Assembly: GCF_008274215.1 (NCBI RefSeq) | Contig: NZ_VTPS01000003.1 | Span: 62,001 to 126,000, forward strand | Direction of reading: 5' to 3' | Source: Calorimonas adulescens | GTDB taxonomy: Bacteria > Bacillota > Thermoanaerobacteria > Thermoanaerobacterales > UBA4877 | Length of the DNA stretch: 64,000 nucleotides | Part shown: piece after piece, positions 53,238-60,251 of the stretch | Layout of the letters: every line of letters begins with the position of its first letter | Position numbering within the stretch: position 1 is the first letter of the stretch | Program-made: the position numbers and the translations under genes | The notes under the pieces: generated by a model | Told to the model about the DNA's origin: nothing | The model's input: only the letters and a program-made list of their open reading frames with translations | The model's database searches: none

Positions 53238-53372
53238 ATGAAAATTGAGGTTTATTCGGACTACGTTTGTCCATTTTGCTACATGGGCAAGGTTGTCCTG
53301 GATGCAGTCTACTACATTCAAGCCATATCCATTATAAAGATATTCCTTTATAGCTTATTGACATACGTATAA
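53238..53372 (+). pseudogene. truncated DsbA/FrnE-like oxidoreductase
   Basis: After a strong AGGAGGCG site, the frame reads MKIEVYSDYVCPFCYMGKV, the N-terminus of DsbA-family FrnE-like proteins with the CPFC active site. Similarity stops near codon 23, and the frame ends after 44 codons at TAA 53370-53372, inside the hicAB promoter. The rest of the roughly 200-residue protein is absent, so the gene was cut, apparently by arrival or rearrangement of the hicAB segment. Confidence 0.7.
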
Positions 53373-53386
53373 ATACGTACTATAAT
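53358..53386 (+). promoter_or_regulatory. consensus hicAB promoter with 16-bp palindromic operator
   Basis: TTGACA (53358-53363), 17 bases, TATAAT (53381-53386): a perfect sigma-A promoter. The spacer contains the palindrome TACGTATAAATACGTA (53364-53379), filling it almost completely. This is the position expected for a HicB autorepressor site. Confidence 0.85.
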
Positions 53387-53407
53387 ATAGCCAAGAGGTG
53401 GGGGAAA

Positions 53408-53590
53408 TTGACAGAAAAAGAACTTCTAAAACTGCTAAATCAAAACGGCTGGGTTATAACAGAGGGTAAGAAACATCACCTTGCAACTCACCCAGATAAA
53501 CCAGGAATTAAAATCCCTATCCCCCGCCATAAAAAAGATATCCCAGCAGGTACACTACATAATATCCTGAAAGCTGCAGGGCTTAAATAG
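53408..53590 (+). CDS. hicA: HicA family mRNA interferase toxin
   Basis: The 60-residue protein has the double-stranded-RNA-binding-like HicA fold: ELLKLLNQNGWVITEGKKHH with the catalytic histidine region, then IPIPRHKKDIPAGTLHNIL. It cleaves translated mRNA when free of HicB. TTG at 53408 is the start, preceded by GAGGTGGGG. A consensus promoter lies 22 bases upstream. HicB follows after 46 bases. Confidence 0.92.
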   Translation: MTEKELLKLLNQNGWVITEGKKHHLATHPDKPGIKIPIPRHKKDIPAGTLHNILKAAGLK

Positions 53591-53636
53591 GCCTTCTTTT
53601 TAAGGCATTATATAAAATCGTAAAGGGAGGATTATT

Positions 53637-54038
53637 ATGAAGTATGTTTATCCAGTAATTTTCACACCCGAAGATAACGGTTATAGCGTAAAGGTCCCAG
53701 ACTTACCAGGTTGCTTCACTTATGGTGATAGCTTAGCAGACGCTATAGATATGGCACGTGATGCTATATCTATGTGGCTCTGCGATGCCGAAGATAAATC
53801 AGAACCAATTCCGCCAGCAAGTGATATAAAAGATGTTGTGCATGATGCCAACAGCTTTGTTAATCTAATTGACGTAGATACTGATTTCTACCGCAAAGAA
53901 AATGACAATCGAGCCGTTAAAAAAACCCTTACCATACCAAGTTGGTTAAATGCAAAAGCCGAAAAAGCAAATATAAACTTCTCTCAGGTACTTCAAACCG
54001 CTCTAAAAGATCATCTGGGCATTAAGGATAGATCATAA
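53637..54038 (+). CDS. hicB: HicB family antitoxin
   Basis: The 133-residue protein has the partial RNase H-like HicB domain: YPVIFTPEDNGYSVKVPDLP and FTYGDSLADAIDMARDAI. A C-terminal ribbon-helix-helix-like part (LTIPSWLNAKAEKANINFSQ) is suited to DNA binding. It should neutralise HicA and repress the hicAB promoter through the palindrome there. GGGAGG precedes the ATG. Confidence 0.92.
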   Translation: MKYVYPVIFTPEDNGYSVKVPDLPGCFTYGDSLADAIDMARDAISMWLCDAEDKSEPIPPASDIKDVVHDANSFVNLIDVDTDFYRKENDNRAVKKTLTIPSWLNAKAEKANINFSQVLQTALKDHLGIKDRS

Positions 54039-54047
54039 CGGCCTACC

Positions 54048-54164
54048 CTATTTTTTAAGGTTGGCCCATATATATTCCAGAAGCCTGTATAAAGAATGGA
54101 AAATGCAGGCATAAAAAAGCCAGGAAAATAATCGTGCCTGTACTTTCGGCAATAAAAAGAACAT
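54048..54164 (-). CDS. 38-residue hydrophobic peptide with very strong ribosome binding site
   Basis: On the minus strand, AAAAGGAGGTG (54181-54171) lies 8 bases before an ATG that opens a 38-codon frame beginning MFFLLPKVQARLFSW and ending ANLKK. The middle is rich in Leu, Phe, Tyr and Trp and could span a membrane; the end is basic. TATAAT-like sequence lies upstream, and an 8-bp hairpin precedes the ribosome site. The form is that of a small membrane peptide such as a type I toxin, but no family is recognised and no antisense RNA was identified. Confidence 0.45.
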   Translation of the reverse strand: MFFLLPKVQARLFSWLFYACIFHSLYRLLEYIWANLKK

Positions 54165-54180
54165 TATTATCACCTCCTTT

Positions 54181-54207
54181 TAGATAAATTGACTTAATTT
54201 TTATCTA
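54181..54207 (-). repeat. hairpin in leader of the 38-residue peptide
   Basis: TAGATAAA (54181-54188) and TTTATCTA (54200-54207) form a perfect 8-bp dyad directly upstream of the strong ribosome binding site on the minus strand. Confidence 0.6.
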
Positions 54208-54545
54208 GCATAATTATATCACTAAATAACGTCTGAAAATTGTAACTTTTTTCTACCATTCTCTATGCAGGAACGCATAAATATAATAACCCAGTTAGGA
54301 AGATAACTGGGGTGAATTTACTTTATTCATTCCTTATTAATTATATATCATTATATCACTTAAAAACCATGTATGATTTTCTATTTCTAAAATCCCATAT
54401 TTTTGAGCAATATAAGCCATATAGCGCATCATTTCGGGCTCCAATTAAAATATGTGCTTGACTTATTATCACTTTGAAAGACTGTTATTTCTCAAATTAA
54501 ATTAGTCCAAAACTATCAAAAATTCTCAGACTAAATAATCCTGTG
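54208..54545. other. AT-rich non-coding stretch
   Basis: No gene is supported here. It holds a small hairpin, CCCAGTTA (54290-54297) with TAACTGGG (54304-54311), and otherwise AT-rich sequence with frequent stops in all frames. Confidence 0.5.
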
Positions 54546-54607
54546 ATAAAATTAATGCTAAAGTAATGTGAGAAATAATTCTCACGTTGGTTTAGCATTA
54601 ATTTTAT
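54546..54607. repeat. 62-nt near-continuous hairpin upstream of second LevR gene
   Basis: The outer arms ATAAAATTAATGCTAAA (54546-54562) and its exact complement (54591-54607) enclose inner arms GTGAGAA (54568-54574) and TTCTCAC (54579-54585) with loop ATAA. The 5-base stretches between can mostly pair as well, so almost the whole 62 bases fold into one stem. There is no U-tract. It could be a MITE-like remnant or a binding/processing site. Confidence 0.8.
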
Positions 54608-54642
54608 GGAGGGATTTTTATGCAGATGATTTTCCATGTAGG

Positions 54643-54667
54643 TCATGGAAAGATATAGGGATAGGAT
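54643..54667 (+). repeat. 25-nt direct repeat, copy 2 (orphan SIS gene tail)
   Basis: It matches 51638-51662 at 24 of 25 bases. Here it has no SIS gene in front of it and lies just upstream of the LevR-type gene, where it makes a misleading N-terminal extension (MERYRDRIGF) of that ORF. Confidence 0.85.
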
Positions 54668-54734
54668 TGGGTTTTGGGTTATAATTATAGATAAAGATAT
54701 GTCCTTAAACACTGTGAAAGGAATGGTAGTTTCC

Positions 54735-57398
54735 ATGAGGAAGGATAGGATCTATCAAGAAGTAGTCAATATATGCAAAGAACAGGGAAATAGTGGAACC
54801 ATAACGGGAATCGATGCGATGACGCTGGCTAAAAGGCTGCACCTTGAGAGGAGCAATGTGAGCTTTGACCTTAACAGGCTTGTAGAGGAAGGATTCTTAG
54901 AAAAGGTCAATGGGAGGCCTGTTAGATATAGGGTTGCCGGTAAAGGGTCTGAATCCGGGAATATATTTTCAGGTCTAATAGGCTACGATGGGTCTTTGAA
55001 AAAAGCCGTTGATCAGGCAAAAGCTGCCATAGCATATCCTCCTCTTGGGCTGCACACCCTTATTTCGGGGCCAAGCGGTGTTGGAAAATCTTTGCTTGCT
55101 GAGTATATGTATAGGTTTGCTGTCCAGATAAGGGGCGGAAAAGATATCCCCTTTGTAAAGTTTAATTGTGCTGATTATGCAAATAATCCCCAGATCCTGC
55201 TATCAATCCTGTTTGGCGTTAAGAAGGGGGCGTATACAGGGGCTGATAGAGACAGGCCTGGCCTTGTAGAAGAGGCTAACGGCGGCATACTTTTCTTGGA
55301 CGAGGTACACAGGTTACCACCAGAGGGTCAGGAAATGCTGTTTTCCATAATAGATTATGGAGAATATAGACCAATGGGTGAGAGTAAGGTAAATAAGGCG
55401 GATGTACTCTTTATATGTGCTACAACTGAGTCAATAGATTCATCGCTTTTAAGGACGTTTTTAAGGCGTATACCTATGGTTATAAGCATGCCACCTCTAA
55501 ATGATAGACCGCTTAAAGAAAGATTTGATCTTATAAGCAGGTTTTTTAATGAGGAATCTTTGAGAATAAAAAAACCTATAGGTGTCACGCTGGATTCCAT
55601 AAGGGCACTACTGCTCTATAACTGCACAGGCAATGTAGGAGAATTAAGAAATGATATCCAGATAGCATGTGCCAAGGCTTTTTTAGAAAACCTGGGAAAG
55701 GAGACAGGATATATTGAGGTGCATACCATGGACCTTACAGAAAAAGTGAGGCAGGGCTTTAGGGACAGTGGTAGAAGGAAAAATGAGATGAAGGCCTTAT
55801 TATTGGGCTATAGTGATATGGTCATATTTGGAGCAAATTCAGATAATGTATATTCGGCTGAAAGAGGCGTTGATGACTTTTATGAACTGATTGAGAGAAA
55901 AAGAGCCGAACTTAAAAAACGTGGAGCTGGTGATGAAGAGGTAGAGGAGACTATAGGTAGGATGATTGACGAGTATTTTGAGAGGTACCGTACTGAACAG
56001 GACAGTGCACAGCTTAAAAATCTATACAACGTTGTTGACAAGGAACTGATAGAATGTATAAAAGACTTTTTGGACTATGCATCACGGGCATTGGACAGGC
56101 GATTCGGGGCCGGGATCCTTTACGGACTTGCTATTCATGTAAGTTCTACCATAAACAGACTTGAGAAGGGGCTTCCTATAAAAAACGTCAAACTAAACGA
56201 AATAAAGGTGAAATACCCCCATCAGTACAGTGTGGCATGTAAGATAAGAGATTATCTGGGGAAGTATACAACATTATTATTACCGGAAGATGAGATAGGC
56301 TATATAACGAAGTTCTTTATAAATGATAATGATGGGGATTCCAGGGTATCAATTGTGGTGGCTATGCATGGAAACTCTGCAGCATCCTCCATAGCGGAGG
56401 TGGTAAATAGGTTGCTTTTGAGTGACATAGTGGTGGGCTATGATATGGCGCTGGACCAGAAGCCAGAGGATGCCCTTTATGAACTTACTGAAATAGTAAG
56501 GAGAGAAGATAAAGGTATGGGTACGATACTTATGGTGGATATGGGTTCGCTCTGCTATTTTGCAGATTCCATAGCACAAAAGACCGGTATAAGAGTCAGA
56601 GCGATAGACATGGTATCTACCCCAATGGTGCTGGAAGCCGCTGAAAAGGCATTAAGAGGTTACAGCATGGATGAGGTCTATGATTCAGTCTTCATGTTCA
56701 GTCCATTTATAGGCAGGTTAAGGAGGAATCCAGTACCTGTAAAACATAATGGTCTTATACTCTGCTGCTGTACCACAGGAGAGGGTACGGCGGTGGTGAT
56801 AAAAAAGTATATTGAAGACAATCTCAAAATACCAGACTTTGTTAATGTGATGCCAATAGAATTTGAACCGTCCCTTATATCAAAGAGGATTGAGACTCTT
56901 GCGAAAAGCTTTGATATCTTAGCAATTATATCCAGTTTCGAGTTTTCTGAAACAGAGTGGCCTGTTATTACCGTTGACAAGATTTTTACAGATAAAACGA
57001 TCCTGAAGCTGCAGGACATCATTGATAAGTATTCTGGTTCGGTCAATATAATGGATACGTTAGGAGAAGTTATTCAAGAGAACGTCGATATACCATATGT
57101 GGATGTTTTTATTAAGGAGTTTAAGAGGTTTGTAAAAGAAGCAGAAACGGTATATAGAGCAGATATACCGATGAACAGGCTTGTCGGCCTGGCCCTGCAC
57201 ATGGCATGTTCAATTGAAAAAATCATAAAGTCAGATGGGAATTTGGTATATAAAGAGTATGACAGGGGAAATGCCGAAATACATCGGAGGGAAATAGAGG
57301 TGATAAAAAATCTGATGAGACCTATAGAAGAGATTTATAACATTACAATACCGGATGAAGAGGCTTGGGCAGTAGCCAAGATAGTGTTTTCTTTGTAG
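54735..57398 (+). CDS. LevR-type sigma-54 activator of the chitobiose-type PTS operon
   Basis: The 887-residue protein repeats the domain order of the activator at 37472. An N-terminal helix-turn-helix (AKRLHLERSNVSFDLN) comes first, then AAA+ with Walker A GPSGVGKS (about 112-119), contact loop GAYTGA and ILFLDEVHRL. PRD1, an EIIA-Man-like domain (IVVAMHGNSAASS), an EIIB-like domain (LILCCCTTGEGTA) and PRD2 follow. A longer frame from 54645 includes a duplicated SIS tail, so ATG 54735 is preferred by alignment to the paralogue, though its ribosome site is weak. It should drive the -24/-12 promoter at 57498. Confidence 0.9.
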   Translation: MRKDRIYQEVVNICKEQGNSGTITGIDAMTLAKRLHLERSNVSFDLNRLVEEGFLEKVNGRPVRYRVAGKGSESGNIFSGLIGYDGSLKKAVDQAKAAIAYPPLGLHTLISGPSGVGKSLLAEYMYRFAVQIRGGKDIPFVKFNCADYANNPQILLSILFGVKKGAYTGADRDRPGLVEEANGGILFLDEVHRLPPEGQEMLFSIIDYGEYRPMGESKVNKADVLFICATTESIDSSLLRTFLRRIPMVISMPPLNDRPLKERFDLISRFFNEESLRIKKPIGVTLDSIRALLLYNCTGNVGELRNDIQIACAKAFLENLGKETGYIEVHTMDLTEKVRQGFRDSGRRKNEMKALLLGYSDMVIFGANSDNVYSAERGVDDFYELIERKRAELKKRGAGDEEVEETIGRMIDEYFERYRTEQDSAQLKNLYNVVDKELIECIKDFLDYASRALDRRFGAGILYGLAIHVSSTINRLEKGLPIKNVKLNEIKVKYPHQYSVACKIRDYLGKYTTLLLPEDEIGYITKFFINDNDGDSRVSIVVAMHGNSAASSIAEVVNRLLLSDIVVGYDMALDQKPEDALYELTEIVRREDKGMGTILMVDMGSLCYFADSIAQKTGIRVRAIDMVSTPMVLEAAEKALRGYSMDEVYDSVFMFSPFIGRLRRNPVPVKHNGLILCCCTTGEGTAVVIKKYIEDNLKIPDFVNVMPIEFEPSLISKRIETLAKSFDILAIISSFEFSETEWPVITVDKIFTDKTILKLQDIIDKYSGSVNIMDTLGEVIQENVDIPYVDVFIKEFKRFVKEAETVYRADIPMNRLVGLALHMACSIEKIIKSDGNLVYKEYDRGNAEIHRREIEVIKNLMRPIEEIYNITIPDEEAWAVAKIVFSL

Positions 57399-57497
57399 AC
57401 TTAAGTGTTTGATTTACAAAACACTACAGGCTATTTCCTGTAAAAGATAGAAAACATTTATAATATAGATAGGCCATAGGTTGCATATATAAATGAT

Positions 57498-57517
57498 TGG
57501 CATGATTTTTGCTTCAT
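57498..57517 (+). promoter_or_regulatory. sigma-54 (-24/-12) promoter of the chitobiose-type PTS operon
   Basis: TGGCATGATTTTTGCTTCAT has GG and GC 10 bases apart and a TTGCT -12 box. It is identical to the promoter at 40876 except for one base. It lies 38 bases before the EIIC start and directly after the LevR-type activator gene. A small TACAGG/CCTGTA hairpin (57425-57442) precedes it. Confidence 0.9.
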
Positions 57518-57554
57518 ATTTCCACGAGAGATTAATTGAAGGAGGAGAAAGCAA

Positions 57555-58823
57555 ATGATGGAATCCATTTTAAAATGGGTAGAGGAAAAGTTTATGCCGC
57601 CTATGGCTGCCCTGGCAAATCAGAGACACCTGAGGGCAATAAGAGATGGCATAGTCGGTACTCTGCCACTAATAATCGTAGGGAGTTTTTTCCTTATAAT
57701 AGCATCACCGCCTGTAAAGTCGTGGGCTGATGCTGTGGCACCCTATGCAGGCCAGATACTTATACCGTTCAGGCTCAGTGTAGGACTTATGGCATTATAT
57801 GCCACCTATGGCATTGGCTATAGCCTGGCAAAATCCTATGATATAGACCCTGTATCCGGAGGTCTATTATCCCTTGCCGCATTTATAATGACAAACATTC
57901 CTCAGAACATTAAAGATTTAGGCTGGACTCTTCCTATGGGCAATCTTGGCGGTGCCGGCCTGTTTGTAGCAATCCTCATGGCTTTCTTTGCTGTAGAGGT
58001 ACAGAGGTTCCTATATCAAAAAAATATAAAGATAACCATGCCGGAGGGTGTGCCTGAATCAGTGGCCAGGTCTTTTGAGGCCTTAATCCCTGCTGCAGTC
58101 ATTATGATTGTGGTCTGGGTAGTAAGAGTGATGCTTGGCTTTGACATACAAAAGTTTATAATGACAGTCTTCAGTCCCCTTGTAACGGCAGGAGATACAC
58201 TGATAGGTGTACTTGTGCCAATCTTACTCATCACATTGCTCTGGTCTGCCGGTATCCACGGGGTATCGGTTGTGGGTACCATGGCCAGGCCAATATGGAT
58301 GACGCTTCTGGATGCCAATACCCAGGCTGCAGCGGCGGGAGCTGCCATACTGCCGCATATAGCCCCAGAGCCTTTTTTCCAGTGGTTCGTATGGATAGGA
58401 GGTTCTGGCGCAACCCTTAGTCTTGTGATTTTGATGCTGTTTTCTAAATCAAAGTATCTTAGAAATCTTGGCAGGGTAGCTATACTTCCGGGGATATGTA
58501 ATATAAATGAACCGGTAATATTTGGTGCACCAATTATGCTAAATCCTATCCTGGCAATACCATTTATAGTAGGGCCCATTGTTACTGGTATAATATCTTA
58601 TCTTGCCATGTATTTTAACCTGGTGGCAAGGCCATATATACTTGCTCCATGGACCCTTCCTGCGCCGATAGGTGCCTATCTTACTACAGGAGGAGACTGG
58701 AGGGCAATAGTCCTTTGCCTGATCAATATTATAATTACGGGTATAATATATTATCCATTTTTTAAGGCCTATGAGAGGCAGATGCTCGCAGAGGAAGAAA
58801 GCGACGTACAAGAAGAAGTATAA
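57555..58823 (+). CDS. PTS lactose/cellobiose/chitobiose-family EIIC component
   Basis: The 422-residue protein has the Lac/Chb EIIC opening FMPPMAALANQRHLRAIRDG and SAGIHGVSVVGTM near residue 235. NINEPVIFGAPIMLNP near residue 320 is the strongest family motif. About 10 membrane segments are seen. The neighbouring chbG and GH4 genes favour a beta-1,4-linked N-acetylated disaccharide over cellobiose. GGAGGAG lies upstream; ATG 57558 is an alternative start. It is the first gene under the sigma-54 promoter. Confidence 0.92.
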   Translation: MMESILKWVEEKFMPPMAALANQRHLRAIRDGIVGTLPLIIVGSFFLIIASPPVKSWADAVAPYAGQILIPFRLSVGLMALYATYGIGYSLAKSYDIDPVSGGLLSLAAFIMTNIPQNIKDLGWTLPMGNLGGAGLFVAILMAFFAVEVQRFLYQKNIKITMPEGVPESVARSFEALIPAAVIMIVVWVVRVMLGFDIQKFIMTVFSPLVTAGDTLIGVLVPILLITLLWSAGIHGVSVVGTMARPIWMTLLDANTQAAAAGAAILPHIAPEPFFQWFVWIGGSGATLSLVILMLFSKSKYLRNLGRVAILPGICNINEPVIFGAPIMLNPILAIPFIVGPIVTGIISYLAMYFNLVARPYILAPWTLPAPIGAYLTTGGDWRAIVLCLINIIITGIIYYPFFKAYERQMLAEEESDVQEEV

Positions 58824-58840
58824 CAGGGAGATGCTTGACA

Positions 58841-59593
58841 TTGAAATATCTGATTACCAATGCTGATGATTTTGGACTTACCGTGGGTGTAAATAGGGCA
58901 ATAATAGAGGGGATAAATTACGGTACAATTTCCAGCACAACCCTTATGGTAAACATGCCGCTGGCAGGGGGAGCAATAAAATGGGTTAAAGACAACAATA
59001 TAGGTTGTGTGGGGATACATTTAAACCTTACCTGCGGAAAGCCAGTTTTACCGCCACATGAGGTCCCCAGTCTTGTGGATGGTAATGGCATGTTTTATCA
59101 TAGAAGACCCGAAATGATGGCTCACGCAACAAGGGAAGATATAGAGAAGGAACTCCGTGCCCAGGTGGAAAAGTTTTTGGATGCGGGATTAAAACCTACC
59201 CATATAGATGGACATCACCATATCCAGCTCCATGAGGAGATATTGGAGATCTTTATTGATATATGCAGAGGCTATAAAATCCCAATGCGGCATCCCGATG
59301 ATAGGATAAAGGACATACTGAAGGAGAGGCAAGTGAAGACAACGGACCATTTTACATTGAGATTTTATGGTGAAAATGCCACCATGGATACCATGAAGGA
59401 GATTGTTGGCGGTAGCTGGGATGGCGTAATGGAGATAATGCTCCATCCGGGATATAATGATAGCGACCTTGAGAGCATAAGCAGCTACAATAAATTCAGG
59501 GAAAATGAGCTTAGGGTATTGCTATCAGAGGAATTTAAGGATATACTGGCTGATAACAATGTAGAGCTGGTGTCCTATGAATTTTTGAAATAA
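58841..59593 (+). CDS. chbG: YdjC/ChbG-like carbohydrate deacetylase
   Basis: The 250-residue protein begins KYLITNADDFGLTVGVNRA with the metal-binding DD. It has GIHLNLTCGKPV near residue 62, THIDGHHHIQLH near 123 and MLHPGY near 205, as in ChbG. ChbG removes one acetyl group from chitobiose-6-phosphate before hydrolysis. TTG 58841 gives the usual MKYLI start about 10 bases after GGGAG; TTG 58835 is the alternative. Its place between EIIC and EIIB supports chitobiose or a similar substrate. Confidence 0.88.
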   Translation: MKYLITNADDFGLTVGVNRAIIEGINYGTISSTTLMVNMPLAGGAIKWVKDNNIGCVGIHLNLTCGKPVLPPHEVPSLVDGNGMFYHRRPEMMAHATREDIEKELRAQVEKFLDAGLKPTHIDGHHHIQLHEEILEIFIDICRGYKIPMRHPDDRIKDILKERQVKTTDHFTLRFYGENATMDTMKEIVGGSWDGVMEIMLHPGYNDSDLESISSYNKFRENELRVLLSEEFKDILADNNVELVSYEFLK

Positions 59594-59613
59594 ATTTTCA
59601 GGAGGTATGGCTT

Positions 59614-59925
59614 ATGAATATTCTGCTGGTATGTTCAGGTGGCATGTCGACCAGCCTGCTGGTCAATAAGATGGCAAAAGAGGGACAAAAAAGGGGTATC
59701 AATGGCCTTAAAGTAGAGGCAGATTCAGTTGATAATCTTGATAAAATTATAGATAAATACGATGTGGTTCTGTTAGGGCCTCAGGTGCAGTACAAGGAAA
59801 AATGGGTAAAAGAGGTGGCGGCAAGACACGGAAGACCCTATGCAGTGATACCACCGCAGGTGTACGGCCTTGTGGATGGAGCCAAGGCTTTAGATCTGGC
59901 GCTAAACACTGCAAAGAAGGAATAG
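59614..59925 (+). CDS. PTS lactose/cellobiose/chitobiose-family EIIB component
   Basis: The 103-residue protein begins MNILLVCSGGMSTSLLVNKM with the phosphocysteine at residue 7, then VVLLGPQVQYKEKWV near residue 50. Both fit ChbB/CelA. It transfers phosphate from EIIA to the disaccharide. AGGAGGTATGG lies upstream. EIIA follows after 8 bases. Confidence 0.94.
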   Translation: MNILLVCSGGMSTSLLVNKMAKEGQKRGINGLKVEADSVDNLDKIIDKYDVVLLGPQVQYKEKWVKEVAARHGRPYAVIPPQVYGLVDGAKALDLALNTAKKE

Positions 59926-59933
59926 GTGAAAAC

Positions 59934-60251
59934 ATGAGTGATGAACAGATAATATTTAACGTAATAGTATGCGCTGGAAACGCAAGGGCAAAAGCCTTTG
60001 CAGCACTGGAAGCTGCCAAAAAAGGAGATTTCAATTCAGCTTCATCACTTTTAAGTGAGGCCGCTGAGGAGATACTAAAGGCACATGAGATACAGAATAA
60101 GCTCATATCCAGAGAGGCCAATGGTGAGGGGATGAACGTTACCTTATTACTTGCCCATGCTGAGGACCACCTAATGGCCGCCATATTGGCTAAGGATTTA
60201 ATCAGTGAAATGATTGATCTATATAAAATAAACAGCAAAGGGGATGATTGA
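59934..60251 (+). CDS. PTS lactose/cellobiose/chitobiose-family EIIA component
   Basis: The 105-residue helical protein has GNARAKAFAALEAAKKGDF and LLLAHAEDHLMAAILAKDL, where the first histidine is the phosphorylated one (near residue 75). This is the ChbA/LacF family. ATG 59934 is set by AAGGAATAGGTG; the longer frame from 59802 overlaps EIIB and is not used. Its stop touches the GTG start of the GH4 gene. Confidence 0.94.
   Translation: MSDEQIIFNVIVCAGNARAKAFAALEAAKKGDFNSASSLLSEAAEEILKAHEIQNKLISREANGEGMNVTLLLAHAEDHLMAAILAKDLISEMIDLYKINSKGDD

Noticed and set aside
57536-57730. 64-codon ORF overlapping the start of the chitobiose-type EIIC gene
   Set aside because: Out-of-frame shadow of the EIIC gene, which has the better ribosome binding site and clear family motifs.
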